This document shows, in pieces, positions 12,326-24,300 of a DNA stretch of 64,000 bases (position 1 is the first letter of the stretch; the number at the start of each line of letters is the position of its first letter). This stretch comes from Cinnamomum chago (taxonomy: Eukaryota > Streptophyta > Magnoliopsida > Laurales > Lauraceae), in contig CP142453.1 in assembly GCA_038049695.1 (NCBI GenBank), positions 17,550,001 through 17,614,000 of the forward strand, written 5' to 3'. Both the position numbers and the translations under genes were made by a program. The notes under the pieces are model-generated. The model was given only the letters and a program-made list of their open reading frames with translations. It did not search any database and had not been told where the DNA came from.

Positions 12326-15300
12326 TAGAGAGAGAGCAGTGTGTGCATGCAAAAGCAGAGATACAAGTATTGAAAAGCAGCAACGACAAACTTCGGAGAA
12401 ATGAGATAATAAGTACTTCTACAGCAAATAACTGATAATAGAATGATCGGTTTTTCCATATTATCTCATGGCAAACTAATTGAATGCAAGAATGAAAGGT
12501 ATTACAGATCATCTAGATATGTTGAGAAAACAGATTAAGTATATTGGATTGGTTCAAAACATTTGCTTTGCAGCACACAACCAAAGTAAGTAACACAAAG
12601 GGAATGAATAATGGAAGACCTGAACATAGAGAGAAGTATCAGAAGTCGAGTCGGAACAACTAAAAGGTGACCACACCGATGTTGAATCACTTCGAAAGTA
12701 TTACTAAAGCCACAAAGGAGAACTCAAGGAGTCATCACTTACCAAACACACATGCAATAAGAACTTCATGAAGTTCGCATGGAACGAAGTAGGTTTTTAT
12801 CACAACAAGAGGCAGGAATAGGGTCTAGTCAGGAACTACTTAATGATGCAACGCATGGTATACTACAAACCCCAATGAACATGGCATTTGAAAAACAAAA
12901 CATGCACCTCTCACTTAATAGTGACAAGAAATACTTGTATTCAATAAGTTCCCCCATGAAGAAATAACAATGAGGTAAGATAACAAAATCATGCTCCATA
13001 AAGCGCGCTTCTCAACCCTATCAAATGGTCTCTTCTTGGGGGTCCCTCGACTGTAGCTTGGCTGGCTAGGGACATGGGTGTGTGAATACTATGTCAGTTT
13101 GAATCCATGGTGTATCGAGAAAAAATGGTTTCTTCTTGCAATGGGCCTTTTTTTGGCAAACACAACTTTTTAGCATGCAATGAGTATTGACCTGGGAGCA
13201 CGACAAGAACCCCTGTGCAGTTGAAAGATGCTCGTTTTTGCAACTAAGAGGTAGCAGGTTTGAATCATGTTACCTATAAAAAACAAATGACTTAGTAGGG
13301 ATGTCCATAACATTTATCGATTGATATGGATTAATGATCATCCCTTGATGATCACTTCTCAATGGTTGCAATCCATTTTTATGAGCAAACAATGGTTGAG
13401 CATCACATTGGAAGTCCTATGCTGTTTTTTTATGACATGTTTGCTTGTCCCGATTCAAATACAACTTCACAATGTGTTGTGCCTCAGCATACACCGGTCC
13501 CATGCCCGAAAAAAGGCAAGTCAGAGTCAACCAAATCAAGATAGCCATAAAATACTCACCAAACAATATTTCAACAGTGATGCTACGGAGCCCGACTGGG
13601 AGCCCGGGCTCCCATGGGGTCCGTTGGATCCCAGCCGCCCCTGGGATCCAACGGACCCCATGGGATCCGGGCTCCCCCAGTCGGGGTCCGTAGACATAAT
13701 CATATTTCAAATTTTACTTCGAGAAAAGTAGCACTTGGCCAGCCCCAATTAAATGGAATATGGCTACAGAAAATGGTCCATAATGTTCATTAAACTGAGG
13801 CTAGAAAGACAAGGAAAAAAAATAAGATCCCATGAAAAGGAGTTTTGAATGTAAATGGTTTATTTGAGGGATAGCAATTAACCCATTATTAATAGGAAAC
13901 CAAGACAACAAGTTTCTTGCTTCCTATTCTTTGCATTCATTTAACACTTTCCACAGATATCACAAGATGTTGCAAAATGAGATGTTTAACGTATCCATTT
14001 CTCAGTCTAGTAGTAACCACGAGCCTGCCTTCTAACTTTTGGCAATTTATCTTCTGAACAGGCTCTTAAATGCTTCTGCATAAATTTATCAGTCTTAGAA
14101 TAATAGAAAAACATTAAATTAAGAAGCACAAACGAAAAGTTTTAGCATAATGCCAAACACAGAATGTTATCAACCATTACCCAACATGAGTAGTTAAAAT
14201 TCAGTAAAAACAAACATAGAGACTAGTTCAGAGCAGGTAAAAATAGAAGAGAAAGTGTCATGCCTGCACAAATCTGTAGAGACCAGGAATTGACATAACA
14301 TCTGCTCCGAGAAGTTTTAATCCAAAATCAACATGTGGCTGAGAAAAAAGAAACCAACTTAAGAAAAGGAGAAACTGAAAGAAGAAACCATTGTTGTAGC
14401 CAAAGAAGAAGAAGAAACCAACGGTGCAAGAATTAAATAAGTTGTTCATCAATTCCTACACACCTTCTCCATGAGTGATACAAATATGTTTGCAAAGCAA
14501 GGAAAACTCGGGACTAAAGGCTTCAGGGTTATACGTGGGAGAGCAAACACTTGCAAATCCACAACCTGATCAATAGCAAAAAATTAATCACATGCCCATA
14601 CAAACACAGCAATATAATTCATTAACAAGAAAGAGACACCCTAGCCATTCAAGCTGACAATACCAAAGGCCATTTAGAAAAGAGGCACTCTAGTAACCTA
14701 GGAAGCACGGATACCTCTCCAGGGCGTCGAACACGGACACACCCGGACACATGTCCGACACGCCAAAAATGGTGTCTTGCTTATTTTTTTATATTTTATT
14801 TCCCAGACATGCTGGGGACTCGCTGGCTGTTTTAGTTGCAGAAAAGTATTAAAATTATAATAAACAAAATAGAAGGGGGCTGTTTGTAAAAAAAATCTCT
14901 TTTAGTTGGAAGAAAAAAAAGAGGAAAATAAGGCAGAGGCTAGGGCTTTAAATTAGAAAAAGAAAAAAGGAAAGGGCCTAAATGCAATTTTGTTAACTTA
15001 AATAAAAGATAAGGCAGAGGCTAGGCCATAAAAGATAATTTGATATGTTTGTTAGCTGGTACAGTGGTACACTGGTACTTGAATTTTTATTTATTTGATT
15101 GTTAAATTGATTACAAAGTTAAAATGATATTTTTTTTAGTATATGATTAGATATATTATTATTATTAATAATAAATATTAACATGTCCCCAACGTGTCCG
15201 TGTCCTACTTTTTTGAGAAATGCCCCGTGTCGTGTCGTGTCCGTGTCCGTGCTTCTTCGCTAGTAACATAAGAGCTCAAGTTTCTTAACACCTAGGTTAA

Positions 15301-18300
15301 GAAATGAAAGTAACCTAACAAACCATAAACGAGTCAATAACCTGAACAGTTGCTTTCAGACCAAATGCTTTAACTGCAACAATAACATTTGGATTCCCAG
15401 CCCATTTAAAAGATGGTTCCATAATTAACTCCTTTTCATCAGTAATGTAGACTTTCATTCCTGCCAAAAATTTAATCACAGCCATGCGTTTAAGCTTTGT
15501 ATAAAATACTATTCTAAAAAAATCACACGAGAAAATATGTACAAATACAACAATAAATGTAGCACACTGACGAAGAGTACACAAATAAAAATGTGTACAA
15601 AATAAACTGTCAATTAGATATAAGGGGAAGAAGAAACAAACCGCACCTCACCATTCTGAAATCATTGACCAAAAGAAAATCATCATCTGTGCCAATTTTA
15701 TGTGTTTGATGCATGAATTAACACATCAAATTTGATGCTCTTTGATGGGGAGGTGACGGGTATATTCACCTTATGCTTGATTGGTAAATACCTATCTTTA
15801 GTATTCAACAAGTACATTTTTTGTTTAATTGTATTTGATTCTAAACTAATTGAATATTCTGTGTTTCCTATGTTTGCTACATGAATTAACATATTAAATT
15901 GGATGTTCTTTGAGTTGATAAGGTACTTCTGAATTATTTATATTTTCTGCTTGAGTGGCATAAGTTTTTTCGGAATTTGAAAAGCACTTGGTTTTAGTTT
16001 TGTTGTATTTGGATTTTAAACTAATTAAATACAGTGCTTTCTCTGTTTGATGTGTGAATTAAAAGATTAAATTGGATGTTCTTTGATACAGTACTGATGG
16101 ATCTAATATTTTCTGTCAAAGCTTGCTACTTTGGGGTATGGGCAGAATCAGCTCATTCCAAATATTGCTTGTTTTACGAGTCTGAAAGGGATTTGGGATA
16201 TGGGTAGAATCAGCTCATTTCAAAAATTATTTGTTTACAAGTCTGAAAGGGATTATCCTCAATCTGCTCGAAGCTGGTTTGGCTTGATTTGGAACTAATG
16301 GTATTGATATTGATATTCTATAAATCCTTGAATTGCGAAAACAATTAATAGACTACAATGTAGGTGTTAATTAGTATGGCTCACTAGTAATTAGTAAATC
16401 TTGGTTAACCGGGCCCCTGGATTGCCCAAGTTGTACTCTAACTAGAAGTAGGCCTATTATAGTAAGTCTACTGTGATTAGAAGTAGGGTTTGGGTATAAC
16501 AGAGTTTGGAGCTGACATTATAAATAGAGACTCAGAGTCTCTAGGATGTATACACAAAAACCTCTAATTGCATAGTGATTCTCCTGTCTTCCCCGTAGTC
16601 TCTTCTCGTAGCCCTAGATCATAACAAACAAGTATCAGAGCCAGGTTTGGCGTGATCGGAGGAGATCCGTTGAATCGGATTTCGAAAGGGCTGCAGATCG
16701 TGCGAAGATCAGAAGATATGATCGGATTGGTGGGTCACAATCGGAGAAGAAGAGATCGGAAACAGAGGATACCCATTGCTGTGATTTGGTTTTCTCACCC
16801 GAGAAAAGAAATCGCTACCCCCTACTGTGGATTTCGTTTCTTCCAAATTTTTGTTTCTGCAATTTGGAAGAAGATCGTGATTGTTTCAGATCTCTGCCTG
16901 AAAGTTTTCTGATTTGGGATCTATTTTTTGGCTGGGCCCCACTTGCCGTGAAAGACTGCCGGAGTTGCCACCGCCGTCGTTGCTGCTGCGTGTCGCCGGA
17001 GTAGGACGGTACCAGTGCAAGGAGGCGCTGGTACAGTCGCTGACATCAACAACACATCAACACAGTACGGTCAAAGGCAAATTTGACTGGATTGACGGCT
17101 TAAAATTGTTTTCGCGATATCTTGATGATCCGGAGTTCGATTTAAGATCCGTTTGAACCTGCGGACTCGTCTCGAGGAGATCTACGCAGGTGTAGTGAAA
17201 GATTTGAGGAATGGATGCTAAATTTGAGATTGAAAAATTCGACAGAAACAATGACTTCGGTCTATGGCGTTTGAAGATGCACGCTTTGCTGGTACAGAAT
17301 GGGCTGCAAAAAACTTTAAAATGAAAGAATGTTTTGTCTGACAAACTGTCAAATGATGAGAATGATGAGTTGCTGGAGAAGGCGTATGGTCAAATTCTGC
17401 TGTTTTTTTAGTGATGGTGTACTGCGAAAGGTTGCCCAGGAGAAAACTATTACTGGCATATGGCAGAAGTTGGAGAACTTGTACATCACGAAGTCTCATG
17501 AATCGCTTGTATCTGAAGAAGCGATTGTTCACCTTACAAATGCAGGAAGGTACGTCTGTTTTAACCCACCTTGATTCTTTTACGAAAGCTATTTTGGATC
17601 TTGAAAACATATATGTTTATATTGATGATGAGGACCAAGCCATCATGTTGCTATGCTCTTTATCACCCTCGTATGAGAACTTTGTTGATACCATGATGTA
17701 TGGTAGAGAAACTCTTTCTAAGGAAGATGTTGAGTCAACCTTGAACTCTAAGGAGTTGAAGAAAAAAGTTGCAACTGAAAACACTGACAGTTCTGGTGAG
17801 GGTTTGGTAGCGCATGGCAGAACAGAGAATAGAGAGCAGAATAGAAGAGGCCGATCTAGTCAAAATAAAAAAACTAGAAAATTAAAGTGCTTCAAATGTC
17901 ACAAGGAAAGGCACTTTAGAAAAGATTGTCCAGAGCGAAAAGGGAAGGAGAAATCGGATTCTGGAGAAATTGCCGGAGTTGCAACTGAAGCTGCAGAGAG
18001 TAATTCTGATGGTGCAGAAGTTCTTTCGGTTACTGTTGGTAGCTCAGCAACTGAGTGGATTCTTAATTCGGGGTGTTCCTATCATATGTGTCCTTACAGA
18101 GATTGGTTTACCAATTATCAATCTATTGATGGTGGTAAAGTGCTTATGGGAAATAATGTAGCCAGTAAGGTTGTTGGGATAGGAGCAATCAAAATTAAGA
18201 TATATGACGGTATTGTGAGAACTTTATCAGATGTTAGGCATGTTCCAGAGTTGAAGAAAAATCTGATTTCCTTGGGTACGCTTGACTGCAACGGTTGTAC

Positions 18301-21300
18301 CTACAAAGCTGGAGGTGGAATTATGAGAATTTCAAAGGGTGCTCTTGTAGTGATGTAGGGGTTGAAGCAGAATGGCCTTTACTTTCTTCAAGGTAGTACA
18401 ATTACAGGTGCTGCAGCTGTGTCGTCCTCAGATTCAGATTTAGAAACTACCAAGTTATGGCATATGCGGCTCGGCCATATGAGTGAGAGAGGTTTGGATG
18501 AGTTGACTAAATAGGGTTTGCTGTGTGGTCAGAAAACAGGAAAGCTGAACTCTTGTGAGCATTGTGTCTTCGGAAAGCAGTGTAGGGTCAAGTTCAGGAT
18601 AGCTGTTCATTGGACCAAAGGTACTTTGGATTACATCCACTCTGATCTTTGGGGTCCCTCTCGTGTTCCATCTCTTGGTGGTGGTTTATACATGTTGACT
18701 TTCATTGATGACTATTCTCGGAAGGTCTAGGTGTATATCTTAAAGCACAAACATGAAGCTTTTGCGCAATTCAAGCAATGGAAGGCTATGATTGAAAAGC
18801 AGACAAGTAAACAAATCAAGCGCTTGAGAACTGACAATGGCTTGGAATTCTGTAACAGTGCTTTTAATGAGTTTTGTAAGAATGAAGGGATTGTGAGACA
18901 TCGCACAGTCTTGCATACACCGCAACAGAACGGAGTTGCAGAACGGATGAACAGGACTATTCTAGAGAAGACCTGGTGCATTCTCTCTAATGCTGGGTTA
19001 CTTATGAAGTTCTGGGCGGAAGCTGTTAACACAGCTTGTTATCTGATTAACCGGTCTCCATCAACAGCTATAGAATGTAAAACTCCTATAGAGGTATGGT
19101 CTGGATCTCCTGCTAATTACACCAACTTGCAGATATTTGGTTGTCCTGCCTATGCTCATGCGAATGATGGAAAGCTTGAACCAAGGGCAAGAAAGTGCAT
19201 ATTTCAAGGATATGCAGATGGTGTGAAAGGATATAGACTGTGATGCCTAGATGGGAGATCTCCCAGATGCATTATAAGCAGAGATGTGACCTTTGATGAG
19301 TCTGCTATGTTCAAATCGAAGGAGTGCCATGATGCTGAAAACAAAAATGATGTCAGTAAAAAGGTGGAGGATAAAAACGGTGGTGTCAGTAAACAGGTGG
19401 AGCTTGAGAAGGAAGCTTTAGGAAACTTACAGGATAAGGTGCAAGCAAATATCCCAGTTCGACAGGATGTAGAGGAGATGCAAAGCTCAAACCAGAAAAC
19501 TGCAGTTCCAAATGATTACATGCTTACTAGGGACAGAGAGAGGAGGCAAATTAAGCAACCTCAGAGATACGGGTATGAAGATATTGTTGCCTACGCTCTT
19601 AATATAGATGAGAGTATTGAGTCAGAGCCGGTTACATATCGGGATGCCATCACTAGCAAAGAATCAGCAAGATGGGTTGTAGCCATGGGTGAGGAGATTG
19701 AATCTCTTCAAAAAAATCAAACTTGGGAGCTGGTGAAACCTCTAAAAGGCCAGAAGATTGTTGGTTGCAAATGGGTCTTCAAGAAAAAGGAAGGAACTCT
19801 AGGGGTGGAAGATGCTAGGTTCAAAGCACGACTGGTTACAAAAGGCTATACTCAAAGGGAGGGTCTTGACTTCAATGAAGTGTTCTCTCCTGTGGTGAAA
19901 CATAGTTCTATCCGGGTGCTACTTGCTATGTTGCTAAATTGAATTTAGAGCTGGAACAGCTTGATGTCAAGAGTGCGTTTTTACATGGCGAGCTAGATGA
20001 ACAAATTTATATGCATCAACCAGAGGGGTTTGAAATTCATGGAAATGAAGACCACGTATGTTTGTTGAAGAAATCGTTGTATGACCTGAAGCAGTCTCCT
20101 AAGCAGAGGTACAAGCATTTCGATACATTTATGGTTGGAAACGGTTATTGCAGGAGTGCATACGACAATTGTGTCTATCACAAGAAGCGCTTAAATGGCT
20201 CATATGTCTATTTGTTGTTATATGTTGATGACATGTTGATTGCTGCAAAGGACATGTCTGAGATCAACAGGTTAAAGGCTCAGTTAAATGGTGAATTTGA
20301 GATGAAAGACTTAGGTGCTGCAAAGAAAATTTTTGGAATGGAGATTCGAAGGGACCAGAAAGCGGGCAAATTATTTTTGTCACAAAAGGGGTACCTTGAG
20401 AAGATTCTGGAACGCTTTGGTATGCAAAGTTCGAAACCTGTGAACACTCCATTGGCAGCCCATTTCAAACTTTCCGCTGCTTTGTCACCACAAATTGAGG
20501 AAGAGGTGAAGCACATGTCTCGTGTTCCTTATGCTAGTGCAGTTGGGAGTATCATGTATGCCATGGTTTGCACGAGGCCAGATATTTCTCATGCGGTTAG
20601 TGTAGTTGGTAGATACATGGATAACCCCGGGAAGGCCCATTGGCAGGCAGTGAAATGGATACTCCATTACTTGAAAGGTACTACTGATGTTGGGATAGTG
20701 TATGACAGAAGCAACAACACTTTTGGAAGTGTTATTGGATATGTTGATTCAGATTTTGCTAGAGATTTAGATAGAAGAAGGTCCTTGACAGGTTATGTCT
20801 TCACTTTTGCTAGCAGTGCCATTAGTTGGAAGGCAGCATTGCAAGCTAAAGCTGTATTGTCTACCACTGAAGCAGAATATCTGGCAGCTACAGAGGCAGT
20901 GAAGGAAGCTATTTGGCTGACAGGCTTGGTTGGAGATCTGGGATTGGAACAGAAGCTGACAACTGTTTTCTGTGACAGTCAGAGTGCGATCGATCTGACA
21001 CACAATCCTAAGTATCATGAAAAGACCAAACACATTGATGTTAGGACACACTTCATTCGAGATGTCATCGCCGAGGGTGCTATTGCAATGATTAAGATTA
21101 CTAAGGCGGAGAATCCAGCAGACATGATGACAAAGACTATTCCAGCGAACAAGTTCAAGCATTGCTTGGACTTGATCAATGTGGTGAGTACCTTAGTGCC
21201 CTCAGGGGCAGGTGGAGACGGTGAGACGTGTTTTGTGCATGAGGATCAGCTTCAATGTTTGCCAAGGTGGAGATTTGTTAATTAGTATGGCTCACTAGTA

Positions 21301-24300
21301 ATTAGTAAGTCTTGGTTAACCGGGCCCCTGGATTGCCCAAGTTGTACTCTGACTAGAAGTAGGCCTATTATAGTAAGTCTACTGTGATTAGAAGTAGGGT
21401 TTGGGTGTAACAGGGTTTGGGGCTGATATTATAAATAGAGACCTAGAGTCTCTAGGATGTATACACAAAAACCTCTGATTGCATAGTGATTCTCTTGTCT
21501 TCCCCGTGGACGTAAGCCAAAAGCCGAACCACGTAAATCTCTGTGTTCTTCTTGTATGATTGATCTCTTCTCGTAGCCTTGGATCATATCAGTAGGATTC
21601 ACATAAGAATGAGCAAGTAACAAGAACTCATGCTCATTTCTCTGAGCATGTTGTTTGATTCACTTACAAAATTCAACATTATCTCATGACAGACAGTTAC
21701 ATTTATTTTATTTTCATTTATTTTATTTCTCTGCGCATGAATTATTGGCCCCTTTTTTGTTCCTTTCAGTATCTTGCTAGTCTTGTTGTCACAATGGATC
21801 TTGTAACTCAGTGTTGTCTGTTCTCTGATTATTTCTTTAAATTAAATGTTCCTTTAATTTGCTAATAGTGCGCACATGTTATAATTTACTAATTTATACT
21901 TGATAGTGATTTCAGTTTTCTTTTTCTTTCTGCACCAGTTCAAAAGATACCTTGATTCATGTTATTGCACGAAATTTCTCGCCAGATTCCACTCCTGTGG
22001 AGAAGGTACATGTTGTGCCTCATCTACTGTCATTACTCATTACACAAATTCTGCTTTTGTTTCAATGAAATTAAGACTGTATCTTCGGCAATGGAGGTGG
22101 AGTTAAGGCACATTCCTCGTTCTGCAAATGAGGAGGCAGACATTCCTCGTTCTGCAAATGAGGCAGATTTGATGGCAAAAAAAGGGGCGTAGGAGTAACT
22201 TTTATTTTGTGCTTTTGTTGTATTTTTGTTTTCTATTTTGATTGGAGGGTTGATAGATATAGTGCTTTTATACCTTCTGCCACCCTTCTTGTGTTGCAAT
22301 CTTGCGTCTGATCTTTTGTTTAATAAATTCTCCTGTTACATTTAAAAAAACAAAATACTCATTACACAAATATGATATACCCGGTGCCACTTTGAGCTTG
22401 CATTTACCATTTTATTTTATTTACATTAAGGTTGATATTATATGTATGAGAATGTGGGTGTTAAGAATATCCTGGTGCCGCGTTATAGTTTCATTTTGTT
22501 GGCTTGCATACAGGTCATGACCCCGATCCTGAATGTGCAACAGTAGAGACACCAATTGCAGATGCTCTTCATAATAAGCATGATGGAAAACTTCTAAATC
22601 TCCCTGTTATGGATAGACGTAGTTTAAGGAAATAAGAACAAGTGGCAGAACTTCAGCCAAGCAAGGAAAACCAAGTGACATGGATTTGCTGATACGTAAC
22701 AGTGGACAATACAAGTGACACTGACAGAACTTCAGTTCTCAGTATTTCTTTCATTCTTTAGATCTGTACATAGATCTAAAAAACAACAAAATAAATGATA
22801 AATGGAAGATCTTTGCACAAATCGTGTTTTTTATGTACTTAATTTTTTATTTTTCACTCTTTTCATTCTTTATATTACAAAAACTAGGCGTGATGTCTTT
22901 TTTTCCTTTTTTCTTAAAAGGTGTTTTGGTGATTACATCACACCTTTATTTTTTAAATTTAAAAGCTTTAAATATGTGTGTGCAATGCATGTGTCTGTTT
23001 ATGTGCAGATAGACAATGGAACTGACAATTGGAGCTATGAGTAGGACTATGCATCTAAGAGTTTGACAGCCCAAATAAGTACAAATCCTGATGCTCCAAA
23101 TTCGTAATTTGTAATGGCCATAGTCTACCATTAAGTCGCCTATCTACGACTTGATTTTAGCTTAACATGAATTATAATCACATATTCAACTATACTATTC
23201 ACATTTTGTTGCACTGTGTATAGCTCCTTAATTCATGATTCGAATCAAATGAAAGTAACCAGTTAACTGAAAGTAAACCTCCCTCCCTCCCTCCCTCCCT
23301 CTCTCGGTGGGCTGAAACTCGACAGATTCAGCAGTTTCTTCAAACTACTTTACAGGGGCTGGATAAGATATAAAGGTATGATACCTGCCTGGTTGCCTGT
23401 ACTAAATATGCTGGGTCTTTCGGATACTCCTAAAAGATTTTACTCTGGCAAATAGAATTATGAATGTTACACAACTATTCACCAGTAAATATCAATTTTT
23501 TCGACCAGATGTAGCCATTACATCAACCAGTTCTTTGAAATTGAGTTGCCTCCCACTCACAAACTGTGATATGACTGTTTGTGCAAAGTAGAATTCTTAT
23601 AGAACTGGCAAAAATAGAGGAATCCAATTCTTTACACACGCGCGCGCAGAGAGAGAGAGAGAGAGAGAGAGATTAAAAAAATATTGACATAGAAAGCTAA
23701 CAATCATTCATGTATTAGCGACTAAGTCCATGAATTAGATGAAGATAATAGAATACCTGAGAAGTTTAATGACCAACTAACCTTGAAAAGTCGGTGGTAG
23801 GGAACCCAAGGTAAGAGCTTCAAATTCAACTGAGTCAATTTTAAACTTCCCAATATGCTGAGCTATAATTGGCTTCGAGATTTCCTTAGCAGTCTTGCAA
23901 ATCGCCTTAAGGTAACAATACACATAATAAGAAAAATGAAATTAAGAATCAACTGAATATTCATGTATCATTAAATAACTTTTATAAACAAGCTCAAATA
24001 TTCGCACCTTGTCCAGGTAAGGCCACATGCTTTCTAGAAATTTGTTGAGCCAATCAACCTTCAAAGAAAAAGCAAACAATATAAAAGCAGTTGCATCAGA
24101 AACTACTTGGATAACGTGGAATGAAAGTTTCCAAACATTAACCTTCAAAAGGCAGTGTTAATTCAAGAATCAGCACAAACACCAACACATACTCGGTCAA
24201 AGTCTGGATTTTTAACCCATAGAGGTATTTCAGGAATCATGCGCTGCAAGGACTTTGAGTCTTGTTCAACAAGTGGCCGAATCGTGGGATCCTGACAAAG

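Larger units (their letters stand above)
16365..21591 (+). mobile_element. Ty1/copia LTR retrotransposon, full length, non-functional
   Basis: This 5.2 kb copia element sits in synaptotagmin intron 4, opposite to the gene. Both LTRs begin TGTTAATTAG and end in CA, and a perfect 5 bp target duplication GTAGG flanks the element (16360-16364 and 21592-21596). After the 5' LTR a TATCAGAGC stretch marks the primer binding site. Internal domains follow copia order: gag with a CCHC knuckle, protease, integrase, reverse transcriptase, RNase H. The reading frame is broken by several stops and frameshifts. The YVDDML reverse transcriptase and the gag/integrase motifs resemble the Tnt1/Tork group; lineage is a judgement from motif style. 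Confidence 0.95.

Noticed and set aside
13030..13280. Possible SINE with box A-like TAGCTTGGCTGG and box B-like AGTTTGAATCC
   Set aside because: Two box B-like motifs but no tail, no target duplication and no second copy in the window; too weak to list.
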